Shown here: positions 45,751-53,963 of the stretch, one piece after another
Layout of the letters: every line of letters begins with the position of its first letter
How positions within the stretch are numbered: the stretch's first letter is position 1
Assembly: GCF_041601295.1 (NCBI RefSeq)
Contig: NZ_JBFIII010000001.1
Coordinates: 1-64,000, forward strand
Direction of reading: 5' to 3'
DNA from: Immundisolibacter sp.
GTDB taxonomy: Bacteria > Pseudomonadota > Gammaproteobacteria > Immundisolibacterales > Immundisolibacteraceae
Length of the DNA stretch: 64,000 nt
Position numbers and translations under genes: made by a program
Notes under the pieces: generated by a model
Seen by the model: the letters and a program-made list of their open reading frames with translations, nothing else
Database searches by the model: none
Told to the model about the DNA's origin: nothing

Positions 45751-46467
45751 CTAGAAGCTTTCCACCGCCGGGCGCAGGTCGAGCTCCTGCGTCCAGGCCG
45801 TGGCGTCCTGGCAGTGCAGTTGCCAGTAGCTCTCGGCGATCGCGTCGGTGGCCAGCAGGGTATGGGTTGCGCGATCCGGCTCGCGCTCGCGCAGGCGCGG
45901 CGTGTCGATCTGGCCGTCGATGACCACATGCGCTACATGGACGCCTTGCGGCCCGTACTCGCGCGCCATGGACTGCCCCAACGCACGCAGACCGAACTTG
46001 GGGATGGCCAGTGTGGCAAAGCCTTTGCCGCCACGTAAGGCGGCGGTGGCGCCGGTCAGCAGCACGCTGCCGCGACCGGCGGCGGCCATCGCCGGCAGCA
46101 GTTCCCTGGCGAACAGGAAGGCCCCCATGCAACCGGTTTTCCAGGCGGCTTCAAACTGTTCGGGCGTGATATCGGCAATGCCGCCGGGTTGGTAGCTACC
46201 GGCGTTATAGATCAGCGCCGATGGCTCCCCAAGATCGCGCAGGGTGGCGGCGCAGACCGCGCTTACCGCTGCTGGGTCTGTGGTATCAGCGGCATAGGTT
46301 TTAAGACGCGGACCGAGCACCGACAGCTGCGCCGAGAGTTCCGCCAGCATGGCCTCGCGGCGCGCAACCAGCGCGATCGCAAATCCCTCGCGCCCGAAGC
46401 GGCGGGCGAGCGCCAGACCCAGGCCGGGGCCGGCGCCGACGATCAGGGCAGTGGGCCATGTACTCAT
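45751..46467 (-). CDS. SDR-family protein lacking the usual catalytic tyrosine
   Basis: Short-chain dehydrogenase fold, 238 aa. The cofactor motif GAGPGLGLALARRFG is at residues 11-25 and the structural NAG motif (YNAGSY) near 88. At the active site the expected YxxxK reads L153-AIP-K157, so the proton-donating Tyr is replaced by Leu, and the Ser position is Thr/Gly (LLTGATAAL). The rest (FGLRALGQSMAREYGPQG, HVAHVVIDGQID) is well conserved, so the gene is not decaying. The protein may bind a cofactor without classical catalysis. The start at 46467 has GGAGG 6 bp upstream; the region 46468-46707 separates it from the divergent aldolase gene. Confidence 0.88.
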   Translation of the reverse strand: MSTWPTALIVGAGPGLGLALARRFGREGFAIALVARREAMLAELSAQLSVLGPRLKTYAADTTDPAAVSAVCAATLRDLGEPSALIYNAGSYQPGGIADITPEQFEAAWKTGCMGAFLFARELLPAMAAAGRGSVLLTGATAALRGGKGFATLAIPKFGLRALGQSMAREYGPQGVHVAHVVIDGQIDTPRLREREPDRATHTLLATDAIAESYWQLHCQDATAWTQELDLRPAVESF

Positions 46468-46707
46468 GTCTTGCCTCCTGCGGATAGGTGTTGATGGTTT
46501 AAGTGGGGACAGGCGGTCAGCGGACATGGTATGCCCAGTCCGTCCCGCGGTTGCGGGGTGTCGATTGATTTACCCGGCTGAGTCTGAAATCATCTGCGGC
46601 TCGCAAACAATCGGCTTGCGGTGTGGTCGTGGCGTATTAGCCCATTTACCGACCGGCCAGTCAGTCTGTTTTCTCCGTCAGCCAACCCCGCACATAAGGA
46701 GCGTGCC

Positions 46708-47670
46708 ATGCTCGAATTCGATCGCAAAGATGCCAAGACCTGGGCCTTGAAGAAACTGACCGGTTTTTACCAGTGCCCGATCAGTCCCGTCAAAGACGGC
46801 AAGATGGATGAGGAGGCGCTGCGCTTCAACGTCGAGAAATTCATTGAGGCCGGCATTGATGGCCTGGTGATTGGCGGTTTCATCTCCGAGTGCTGGAGCC
46901 TGACCCTGTCCGACTGGTACCGCTACCACGAAGTGGTGGCCGACGCCGCCAAGGGCCGCCTGCCGCTGTGGACCATCATCCTGGACCCGTCGGTGCATCA
47001 GGCGCTGGAGAAGATGCAGCATGTCGAGAAGCTCGGATTCGAGGGCGCCGAGGTCATCAATCCGGTGGTGCAGCTGCGCACTGATGACGAGATCTTCGAC
47101 TGGTTCAAGTACCTGACCGACCGCAGCAACCTGGCCATTTGCCTGTACCGCACGCCGGTGTCCGGCAAGGTGCTGGGCTTTGATCTGATGCGCCGTCTGG
47201 CGGATCTGGACACTGTTGTTGCGGTCAAGCAGGGCAGCCTGAGTCGGGCCGAGACGCTCAAGCTGCGCCACGACCTGCGCAAGGACTTTATCGTGTCGGA
47301 CCCGACCGAGGCGGTGTTTCTGGACGACCTGCGCGTCGGTGGGCAAATCTGCTGGGGCGAGATCTCCTACCTGGCCTATGGCAAGAAGCGCACTATCATC
47401 GACCAATACCGCGCGCTGGCGGCGCAGGGTAAGTGGGAAGAGGCCCGTACGGTCTCCATGCAGCTGGACCCGGTGCGCGAGTTCCTGGGTGAACTCCTGC
47501 TGTGGGAAATTGTTCGCACGGCGACCTACGCTGGCGCCGTTGCCGGTGTCAAGGTCTGGTTCGACGCCCTCGGTTTCAAGGCTGGCGGCATGATTCCGCC
47601 AGTCAAGGCGGTGTCGGACGAGCGCGCCGAGTACATTCGCGCCAAGGTCAAAGAGTTGGGCCTGGTCTGA
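46708..47670 (+). CDS. DHDPS/NAL-family class I aldolase, copy 1
   Basis: Cytoplasmic (beta/alpha)8 lyase, 320 aa, of the dihydrodipicolinate synthase / N-acetylneuraminate lyase superfamily. The Schiff-base lysine is K174 (VAVKQGS) and the helper tyrosine Y147 (LYRTP), 27 residues apart as expected. The usual GTTGE pyruvate-binding motif reads GGFISE (56-61), so true DapA function is unlikely. Such variants include hydratase-aldolases of aromatic degradation; the actual substrate is unknown. AAGGAG lies 7 bp before the ATG at 46708. A paralogue follows 35 bp later. Confidence 0.88.
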   Translation: MLEFDRKDAKTWALKKLTGFYQCPISPVKDGKMDEEALRFNVEKFIEAGIDGLVIGGFISECWSLTLSDWYRYHEVVADAAKGRLPLWTIILDPSVHQALEKMQHVEKLGFEGAEVINPVVQLRTDDEIFDWFKYLTDRSNLAICLYRTPVSGKVLGFDLMRRLADLDTVVAVKQGSLSRAETLKLRHDLRKDFIVSDPTEAVFLDDLRVGGQICWGEISYLAYGKKRTIIDQYRALAAQGKWEEARTVSMQLDPVREFLGELLLWEIVRTATYAGAVAGVKVWFDALGFKAGGMIPPVKAVSDERAEYIRAKVKELGLV

Positions 47671-47705
47671 GATAAGCCCGCAATTAACCCGAGAGGAACA
47701 CTGTC

Positions 47706-48671
47706 ATGCCAGATTACAGTCGTAAGGACGCCAAGGCCTGGGCCACCGAAAAGGTCAAGGGCTTTTATATGTGCCCGGTCAGCCCGGTCGGCGACGATTT
47801 CCAGTTCGATTATCCGAAGCTGCGTGAGAACATCGATCAGTTCATCGACATGGGCATAGAGGGTCTGGTGGTCGGCGGATTCATCGCCGAGTGCTGGAAC
47901 GTCACACTCAGCGAGTGGCTCAAGTACCACCAGGTGGTGGCCGAGGCCGCCCGCGGCAAGATTCCACTATGGACCATCATTCTGGACCCGTCGGTGCATC
48001 AGGCGCTCGAGAAGATGCAGTACGTCGAGAAGCTCGGTTTCGAGGGCGCCGAGGTCATCAATCCGGTGGTGCAGCTGCGCACCGATGATGAAATCTTCGA
48101 CTGGTTCAAGTACCTGACGGACCGTACCGATCTGGCCGTGTGCCTGTACCGCACGCCGGTGTCCGGCAAGGTGCTGGGCTTTGACCTGATGCGCCGTCTG
48201 GCGGATCTGGACACAGTCGTGGCCGTCAAGCAGGGCCACCTGATCCGTGCCGAGACGCTCAAGCTGCGTCACGACCTGCGCAAGGATTTCATCGTGTCCG
48301 ATCCGCTGGAGTCGGTGTTCCTGGAAGACCTGCGCCTGGGCGGTCAGGTGGTTTGGGGTGAGCTCTCATACATCCTGTACGGCAAGCTGCGTCCGCTGGT
48401 CAAGCAGTACCGCGCACTGGCCGCACAAGGCAAGTGGGAAGAAGCGCGCGTGGTGTCCGACAAGCTGAACCCAGTCCGCGAGTTCTATGCCGACGTGTTC
48501 CTGTGGACGGTGGTGCAGACGGCAACGTATGCCTCGGCGCTGGCCGGCATCAAGGTGTGGTTCGAGGAACTGGGGCTGCATGCCGGGCGCATCATGCCTC
48601 CGGTGCGCGAGGCGCCAGAGCCGTTCAAGCAGCAGATTCGCGGCAAGCTGCGCGAGTTGGGCGTGGTCTGA
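47706..48671 (+). CDS. DHDPS/NAL-family class I aldolase, copy 2 (tandem paralogue)
   Basis: Second copy of the upstream aldolase, 321 aa, with the same catalytic pair (Y in LYRTP, K in VAVKQGH) and the GGFIAE motif. It differs widely from copy 1 in the first 85 and last 120 residues, yet residues of about 88-196 are nearly identical in both protein and DNA, which suggests recent gene conversion. GAGAGGAAC upstream provides the ribosome binding site. The two gene products could form a mixed oligomer or act on related substrates. A strong terminator follows 33 bp after the stop. Confidence 0.88.
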   Translation: MPDYSRKDAKAWATEKVKGFYMCPVSPVGDDFQFDYPKLRENIDQFIDMGIEGLVVGGFIAECWNVTLSEWLKYHQVVAEAARGKIPLWTIILDPSVHQALEKMQYVEKLGFEGAEVINPVVQLRTDDEIFDWFKYLTDRTDLAVCLYRTPVSGKVLGFDLMRRLADLDTVVAVKQGHLIRAETLKLRHDLRKDFIVSDPLESVFLEDLRLGGQVVWGELSYILYGKLRPLVKQYRALAAQGKWEEARVVSDKLNPVREFYADVFLWTVVQTATYASALAGIKVWFEELGLHAGRIMPPVREAPEPFKQQIRGKLRELGVV

Positions 48672-48703
48672 GAACGGCTGATCGATTACTGAAAACCGGT
48701 AGT

Positions 48704-48741
48704 AAAACCCGGCGCCTGCCTAGCGGGCGCCGGTTTTTTTT
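48704..48741 (+). terminator. rho-independent terminator of the aldolase operon
   Basis: A GC-rich stem (CCGGCGCC at 48709-48716 paired with GGCGCCGG at 48726-48733, one bulged C on the 5' side, flanked by AAAA/TTTT pairing) is followed by eight T residues at 48734-48741. It is 33 bp after the stop of copy 2 and ends the plus-strand operon before the convergent membrane-protein gene at 48788. Confidence 0.93.
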
Positions 48742-48787
48742 GCGCGGCTGTGAGGTCGGTTGACGACGTCCCGATCGGTTACCCAGG

Positions 48788-49777
48788 TCAGCTGCTGGGC
48801 GGCGTCTGCCACAGGTGACGGCCAACAAGCAGCGCGAAAGGTAGGCTCCCGGCGAGCAGATTCCAGTAGTAGGTGGCAAAGCGCCAGGCGACCAGTGCTG
48901 CGGCCAGCGTGGTAACCGGCAGCCACGGCGCCAGCAGCCCGCTGAAACCCAGTTCCACCCCTCCGGTGCCGCCTGGCAGCAGGGTGACCTGGCCCGCGCC
49001 AAAACTGACCATCTGGGTCAGAAACAGGTAGGACCACTGCATGGGCTGACCCAGGCCGCGCAGTACCCAGTACAGTACGCTGTAGCGCAGCAGCCAGTGA
49101 CCCATGCAAAGTAGGTACATCAGCCCCAGGCGCCAGCGGGCAAGGCCCAGCAACAGGCTGACGCCGGTGCGAAAACGCAGGATCCAGCGCGCCAGCTGGC
49201 GCCGACGGGCGACCGAAATGCGCAGATGCCGCAGCGCATGCCCCGCGAGCAGCAGTACCCGCCGGTAATCGCGCGCGGTCAACCACAGCAGCATTGCGCC
49301 ACCCAGCAGCAAGCTGAGCAGGGTGCCAAGCTGCCAACCCAGGTGCATTTCGTTCGGGCCGAGTAGCACCAGTGGCGACAGCACGAGCAATGCGGCCAGG
49401 AAAAAACTCAGGTCAAGTACCTGATCCAGGGCGTACATGGCGGCCGCCTGGCTGCTTGTTACGCCACGCCGGGTCAGTAGGTAGACGTAGGCCAGCAAGC
49501 CGCCGCTGCCGGCCGGAGTAGCGTTGGTAGAGAATTCGATTGCCAGTACGGTGGCGACCGCCCGCGGATAGCCCAGGCTTCGCCCAAGTCCACCGAGCAC
49601 AAGCCGCAGGCGCAGTGCGTTGAAGTTCCAGCCGACCGCCACGCTGCCAAGCGCAAGCACCCACACGTGCAGCGGCAGTGCTGCGAGTTGCGGGAACAGG
49701 GCGGTACCGCCAATGAACAGCGGAATGACGGCACTGAGGACAAGCGCGAAGATGGCGATTAACAGCGCGCGCCTCAT
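48788..49777 (-). CDS. flippase-like integral membrane protein (LPG synthase TM / UPF0104 family)
   Basis: Inner-membrane protein, 329 aa, with about eight hydrophobic segments and the family motifs EFSTNATPAGSGG (about 84-96) and LPGGTGGVELGF (about 275). Members of this family are related to the membrane part of lysylphosphatidylglycerol synthase and to putative lipid-linked flippases; no synthetase domain is attached here. The start at 49777 begins with MRRALL directly before the first membrane segment; a frame from 49942 adds an Arg/His-rich tail without support. The direction converges on the aldolase terminator. Confidence 0.87.
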   Translation of the reverse strand: MRRALLIAIFALVLSAVIPLFIGGTALFPQLAALPLHVWVLALGSVAVGWNFNALRLRLVLGGLGRSLGYPRAVATVLAIEFSTNATPAGSGGLLAYVYLLTRRGVTSSQAAAMYALDQVLDLSFFLAALLVLSPLVLLGPNEMHLGWQLGTLLSLLLGGAMLLWLTARDYRRVLLLAGHALRHLRISVARRRQLARWILRFRTGVSLLLGLARWRLGLMYLLCMGHWLLRYSVLYWVLRGLGQPMQWSYLFLTQMVSFGAGQVTLLPGGTGGVELGFSGLLAPWLPVTTLAAALVAWRFATYYWNLLAGSLPFALLVGRHLWQTPPSS

Positions 49778-50019
49778 GCCGGTTGCCACAGTGAGCTGTG
49801 TTGCATTAATGCGAGCGCACGGGTCAGCACGGTGTGCAGCCCCGTGATCCGGAAGCTGTGGGCAGTCTTGTGCAGCATGTTGACCCGCAGGTAGCCTTAA
49901 GTGCAGTCGCCTGGTGGGCCGATGGCGGTGCCGTGGAGGCAATTTTTCGCAACATGGCGCTGACTGTTGCGTCTCGGACCGCCCTGGGGTGTCTTGAGCA
50001 TCATTAGGAGGTCTGGGAT

Positions 50020-50106
50020 ATGTCGGCTGGAGTGACTGTTTCGGGTGGTGGCGAACCGGAATGGTTGTGCCACTATCCAGGGTGGTGCCACTCGATGATT
50101 CAGTGA
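50020..50106 (+). CDS. 28-aa Cys-His microprotein candidate upstream of cytochrome b561-like gene
   Basis: A 28-codon frame with an ATG at 50020, a perfect AGGAGGT Shine-Dalgarno at 50006-50012 (7-nt spacing) and a TGA at 50104. The peptide has a Gly-rich N-terminal half and ends EWLCHYPGWCHSMIQ, with two CH pairs (C-H-x4-C-H) and two Trp, which could bind metal or haem. It lies 74 bp before a haem-b membrane protein on the same strand. It could be a functional microprotein, a precursor peptide or a leader peptide. The Shine-Dalgarno is the main support; conservation is untested. The rest of the gap (49778-50019, 50107-50180) shows nothing recognisable. Confidence 0.5.
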   Translation: MSAGVTVSGGGEPEWLCHYPGWCHSMIQ

Positions 50107-50180
50107 CAAGGGCCGTGCCGTTTTATGGGGCCTTCCGAGCTCGGCGGTGCGGCACCCTAACATACTCAACTGGCGCAGGG

Positions 50181-50888
50181 ATGATGAAGATCAGCGGCGA
50201 AACACAGCGGGATCAGGCGGACAACGACGCGAGCGAAGTGGCAGTGTGGGATTGGCCAGTCCGGCTGTTTCACTGGGCACTGGTGGTGTTGCTGGCCGGT
50301 TCATGGGTGAGTGCCGAGGCCGGAGTCGAGTTCATGACCTGGCATATGCGCTGCGGCTACGGAGTACTGACGCTGCTGGTTTTCCGCCTGTTGTGGGGCA
50401 TCTGGGGCAGCGCTAAGGCACGCTTTGGCGACTTCGTGTACGGACCCCGCGCCGTGGTGGTTTATGTTCGCGCCTGGTTCAGCCGCTCGCCTGTGCACTA
50501 TCTGGGGCATAACCCTCTTGGGGGCTGGATGGTTGTGGTGCTACTGCTGATGTTGTTGTTTCAGGTGGCGACTGGCCTGTTCGCGAACGATGACATCTTT
50601 AACGAAGGTCCGCTGTACCCGCTGGTCAGTAAGGGTGTGAGCGATCTTCTGACGACCCTGCACAAGTGGAATTTCAATTTGCTGCTGCTTGCTGTGGCGG
50701 CCCACGTCGGCGCCGTGTTGCTGTATTGGTTACGCGGCGAGAACCTGATCAAAGCGATGTTCACCGGCCGCAAGTCAAACGCTGAGTATTTCGACAAGGC
50801 CGGGCCGAGTGCGCCTTTGTGGCTGGCGGCTCTCAGTCTCGTCGCAGGTGCCGGCGCGGTATGGCTGATGTTGATGCTCGTTGCCTGA
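50181..50888 (+). CDS. cytochrome b561-like membrane protein (Ni/Fe-hydrogenase cytochrome b type)
   Basis: Inner-membrane di-haem b protein, 235 aa, with four core membrane segments and one C-terminal segment. Haem-ligand candidates are the His in RLFHWAL (about 33), WHMRCGYGVL (about 56) and HKWNFNLLLLAVAAHVGA (about 161 and 174). Such proteins shuttle electrons between quinones and a periplasmic partner, often a c-type cytochrome. No hydrogenase is near, so a hydrogenase role is unlikely. ATG 50181 or 50184 is the start; neither has a strong Shine-Dalgarno. The microORF upstream may be in the same transcript. Confidence 0.85.
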   Translation: MMKISGETQRDQADNDASEVAVWDWPVRLFHWALVVLLAGSWVSAEAGVEFMTWHMRCGYGVLTLLVFRLLWGIWGSAKARFGDFVYGPRAVVVYVRAWFSRSPVHYLGHNPLGGWMVVVLLLMLLFQVATGLFANDDIFNEGPLYPLVSKGVSDLLTTLHKWNFNLLLLAVAAHVGAVLLYWLRGENLIKAMFTGRKSNAEYFDKAGPSAPLWLAALSLVAGAGAVWLMLMLVA

Positions 50889-50968
50889 GACCCTTGGTGG
50901 ACGTGACGCAGCCGCTTCGGGTAGTGTTAGTGGCTGGTCCGTTGGCACCGCCAACGATGCCCGACCGC

Positions 50969-51042
50969 GCCCCGGTAGCTCAGGTGGATAGAGCGTCCCC
51001 CTCCTAAGGGGAAGGTCACACGTTCGAGTCGTGTTCGGGGCA
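50969..51042 (+). tRNA. tRNA-Arg (anticodon CCT)
   Basis: A 74-nt cloverleaf. The acceptor stem GCCCCGG pairs with TCGGGGC with one G-U at the base, and the D arm has TAGCTCAGGTGGATAGAGC. The anticodon arm TCCCC-CTCCTAA-GGGGA gives CCT, reading AGG, and the T arm is ACACG-TTCGAGT-CGTGT. The discriminator base is A. The 3' CCA is not encoded (CGC follows) and must be added by the CCA-adding enzyme. It sits between the cytochrome gene and birA. Confidence 0.97.
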
Positions 51043-51078
51043 CGCCCCTCTCGTGCCGGCGGATTTCGCACCCTACCC

Positions 51079-52074
51079 ATGTTGTCGCCTTCTGCTACCA
51101 GTCTCGCCTTGCTGCGTCTGCTCGCCGACGGTGATTGGCATTCCGGCGTTCGTCTGGCCGAGCGCGTGGGTGTCAGTCGCGCGGCAGTGTGCAAACAGAT
51201 CCAGGGCCTTGCCCGTTGGGGGGTGGCGGTACAGACGCAGCGCCCGGGGGGCTACCGGCTTGATCCCCCATTGCATTTGCTCGATCGAGCGCGCCTGGAA
51301 CAGGAACTGGCCCGTTGCGATGGGTCGCCCGAAGTCCTGGAAGTCTTCGATTCCCTGCCGTCGACCAATGGCTATCTCACAGCACGTATTGCGCAGGGGG
51401 AAAGCGTTGGTGTCTGCCTGGCCGAACATCAAAGCGCCGGGCGGGGCCGCCGTGGTCGGGTTTGGCAGTCTCCGTTTGCGCGCAATGTTTATCTGTCCCT
51501 GGCCCACCGGTATGAGCTCGGGCCGGCTGCGTTGGCGGGGCTTAGTCTGGCGGTGGGTGTTGCCTTGGCACAGCTGATCACGGCACGCGGCGTTCCCGGC
51601 GTTGGCCTTAAATGGCCAAACGATCTGTTGTGCGATGGACATAAACTCGGCGGCATCCTGATCGAACTGCAGGGCGAAACGCAGGGCCCCTGCTGGGTGG
51701 TGGTGGGGGTTGGTATTAACGTCAACATGCAGGAGGCCGACGGCGCCGCGATCGATCAGGCATGGACCAGTCTGGCGCGGATCAACGGCGAACACTGGGA
51801 CCGTAATGTTTTGGCCGCGCAGTTGACCGGCGCGGTGCGGCGGGTTCTGGCGCGGTTTCCAGATGAGGGCCTTGGCCCGTGGTTGGCCGCCTATGCTCAG
51901 TTCGACACCTTGGCCGATCATCCGGTGCATGTGGACTGGGCTGGCGAGCGGCTTGCCGGCGTCGCGCGTGGTGTCGATGCCAATGGCGCCTTATTGCTGG
52001 AGTGCGCTGGGCGTCGGCGGCCGGTATGGGGCGGCGAGGTGACAGTCAGGGCCGGGTTTGGACCTCCTATTTGA
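51079..52074 (+). CDS. birA: bifunctional biotin ligase / biotin operon repressor BirA
   Basis: Enzyme of 331 aa that activates biotin and attaches it to acetyl-CoA carboxylase carrier protein. The N-terminal winged-helix (GVRLAERVGVSRAAVCKQIQGL) indicates the bifunctional, DNA-binding type. The ligase domain has EHQSAGRGRRGRVWQS at about 119-134, the GLKWPNDLLCDGHKLGGILIE region (KWPND and GGIL key parts) and GVGINVN. The start at 51079 precedes the helix-turn-helix directly. coaX overlaps its last 17 bp. Confidence 0.96.
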   Translation: MLSPSATSLALLRLLADGDWHSGVRLAERVGVSRAAVCKQIQGLARWGVAVQTQRPGGYRLDPPLHLLDRARLEQELARCDGSPEVLEVFDSLPSTNGYLTARIAQGESVGVCLAEHQSAGRGRRGRVWQSPFARNVYLSLAHRYELGPAALAGLSLAVGVALAQLITARGVPGVGLKWPNDLLCDGHKLGGILIELQGETQGPCWVVVGVGINVNMQEADGAAIDQAWTSLARINGEHWDRNVLAAQLTGAVRRVLARFPDEGLGPWLAAYAQFDTLADHPVHVDWAGERLAGVARGVDANGALLLECAGRRRPVWGGEVTVRAGFGPPI

Positions 52075-52819
52075 TCTTGGCAACAGCCGCCTGAAGTGGG
52101 CCGGCTGGGAGCAAGGCGACTTGATACAGCCGGCCGCCGCTGCGTGGCGGGGTAGGCAGCCGGCCGAGTTCTGTAGCAGCGTGCTCGCGGCGGCCCTATT
52201 CCTTCAACCGCCACGCCGGGTGGCCATTGCGGCGGTGGCGCGGGGCGATGTGTTGTCGGCCCTGAAAACAGCCGTGCGCGCGCGCTGGGGGATCGAGGCC
52301 TGGTTGGCCGTACCCACCGCCCGCTGTGGACGGGTCCGAAACGGTTATTCTGATCCGGCTCAGCTGGGTTTCGACCGCTGGGCGGCGCTGGTCGGGGCCT
52401 GGGAGCGCCGGCCCGACACGCCGGCAATCGTGGTCGATTGCGGCTCGGCGGTCACAGTGGACGGGTTGCGGGCCGATGGTCAGCACCTTGGGGGCGTTAT
52501 TTTTCCGGGGCTGGACCTTATGGCGGAAGCGTTTTACGCGCGCACCGGTCTGGCCGGTGGACAGGCCGCGGGCGGCCGTGACGTGGCGGCGACGTCAACG
52601 GCGGACGCCGTGGCGGCCGGTGCATATATGGCTGTTTTGGGGGGTATCGAACACGCCGTGCGGACGCTGTGCCAACGTCTGCCGGGAAGTGAAATATGGC
52701 TTACTGGGGGCGACGCGTCGGCGCTTGCGTCGGTGTTGTCGCTGCCCGCAACGGTCCAACTGGCGCCGGATTTGGTGTTGGAAGGCCTTGGCCAGATTCT
52801 TGCGCGGGAAGGACAATGA
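52058..52819 (+). CDS. coaX: type III pantothenate kinase
   Basis: First enzyme of coenzyme A biosynthesis, 253 aa. ASKHA-fold motifs: FDLGNSRLKWA at the N-terminus (phosphate loop), GFDRWAALVGA around 108, VDCGSAVTVDGL (about 128) and GGVIFPGLDLM (about 147). The start is TTG at 52058, giving MDLLFDLGN, the conserved beginning; it overlaps birA by 17 bp. The product needs a monovalent cation and uses no feedback by CoA, as known for this family. The birA-coaX-SPOR order is common in Proteobacteria. Confidence 0.95.
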   Translation: MDLLFDLGNSRLKWAGWEQGDLIQPAAAAWRGRQPAEFCSSVLAAALFLQPPRRVAIAAVARGDVLSALKTAVRARWGIEAWLAVPTARCGRVRNGYSDPAQLGFDRWAALVGAWERRPDTPAIVVDCGSAVTVDGLRADGQHLGGVIFPGLDLMAEAFYARTGLAGGQAAGGRDVAATSTADAVAAGAYMAVLGGIEHAVRTLCQRLPGSEIWLTGGDASALASVLSLPATVQLAPDLVLEGLGQILAREGQ

Positions 52820-53703
52820 AAAAAATATTGTGGTTACTGCTGATTTTGAACGGTTTGGCGGGCGCGGCCTGGCTGGCGGGTTTCAGCTTGCCGTCCAAGC
52901 CCACCGCACAACAGGTGGCGCCGACCCAGGATGCGAAGCGGCTGCAATTGCTCAGCGAACTGCCGCGGCTGCCCCCGCGCACCGGGGAACTGGGGATTAC
53001 CTCCGACACCCCCCCGGGCACAGCGGACGACGCCGCGGTTTCGCAGGCGAGCGGCGAGCCACCCTTGTCCTCGCCAGTCGCCGTGAATTCGGCAGGGTCC
53101 GCCGAACCCGCCAGCGCGCCCGCGGAGCCAGCCAACGGGTCCGAGAGGCCGTCGGTGGTGGCGGTCGTGCCGGGAACGCCCGCCTCCGCACCTGGCGCGA
53201 GTCCCGCTGCCGAACCCGCGGCTGCGACGGCAATCACCGAGCCTTCCAGCGTGCCCGACGCCGGGCCGTTGTGCTATCGGACCGGATTCCTGTCGGGCGA
53301 CAAGCATGAGGCCGCCGGTGCCAGATTGCGTAAAGCAGGCGTGAGCGATCTGAAGCTGAGTCAGCGGGGTCGGGCGCAGCCGCGCTATTGGGTGTTCTGG
53401 AGTGGTTCGCTTGGCGAAGTCGAGGCCGTCGAGCAGGCTCTGAAATCAGCGGCGATGCGCGATTGGTACCGATTCCGGGGCAGCGAAGGCGGGGCGGGTA
53501 TTTCGCTCGGTGTGTTCGGTCAGCGCAGTACCGCCCAGCAACACCAGCGCAACCTCGCGGCCAAGGGCGTGCAGGCGCAGATTGGCGAGCGTTACGCGCC
53601 CCAGGCGCAGCTGCGATGGACTTTCACGGTCGATGCCGCCGCCGCCGACACGCTCAAGGCCAGCATGCAGCGCCAGGGCGTCAGCCTGGAAATCTGTCCG
53701 TGA
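52816..53703 (+). CDS. SPOR-domain-like membrane protein downstream of coaX
   Basis: Protein of 295 aa with an N-terminal membrane anchor (MKKILWLLLILNGLAGAAWL), a long Pro/Ala/Ser-rich linker of low complexity (about 30-150) and a C-terminal domain with SLGVFGQRSTAQQHQRNL (about 237-254), typical of SPOR-like peptidoglycan-binding folds. A first half-repeat (WVFWSGSLGEVEAVEQAL) precedes it. The ATG at 52816 overlaps the coaX stop (ATGA). A role at the septal cell wall is inferred from the family; the linker is poorly conserved by nature. Confidence 0.85.
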   Translation: MKKILWLLLILNGLAGAAWLAGFSLPSKPTAQQVAPTQDAKRLQLLSELPRLPPRTGELGITSDTPPGTADDAAVSQASGEPPLSSPVAVNSAGSAEPASAPAEPANGSERPSVVAVVPGTPASAPGASPAAEPAAATAITEPSSVPDAGPLCYRTGFLSGDKHEAAGARLRKAGVSDLKLSQRGRAQPRYWVFWSGSLGEVEAVEQALKSAAMRDWYRFRGSEGGAGISLGVFGQRSTAQQHQRNLAAKGVQAQIGERYAPQAQLRWTFTVDAAAADTLKASMQRQGVSLEICP

Positions 53704-53963
53704 TCCACGGGGTAATCGCGACTAAAACTGGCCATCGCCGCGCATAATGGACCCGCTGACGTGGGCAATGCGCTGAGTCAAGGATCTGTGATCGATCCTG
53801 GCATGCCCCGGCCACCGGCCGTTACCGGCCGCGAAAGCGTCGGGTCAGTACCTGCTGGGTAACCCTCGGCGCCAGTCTTGAACCGTCGGTTTTATGGACA
53901 ATAGATCAGCTTTTTTCTAGCCGACCGCTCGCGTTGGCAACCACCGACCCAGCCAGCGCCGCC

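Noticed and set aside
50969..51042. tRNA-Arg gene as an integration site of a genomic island
   Set aside because: No integrase gene and no direct repeat of the tRNA 3' end were seen on either side, and the flanking genes are housekeeping.
53704..53963. Possible magnesium riboswitch upstream of mgtE
   Set aside because: The 260-bp leader has a GC-rich hairpin (around 53811-53832), but the conserved blocks of the ykoK and yybP-ykoY classes could not be found.
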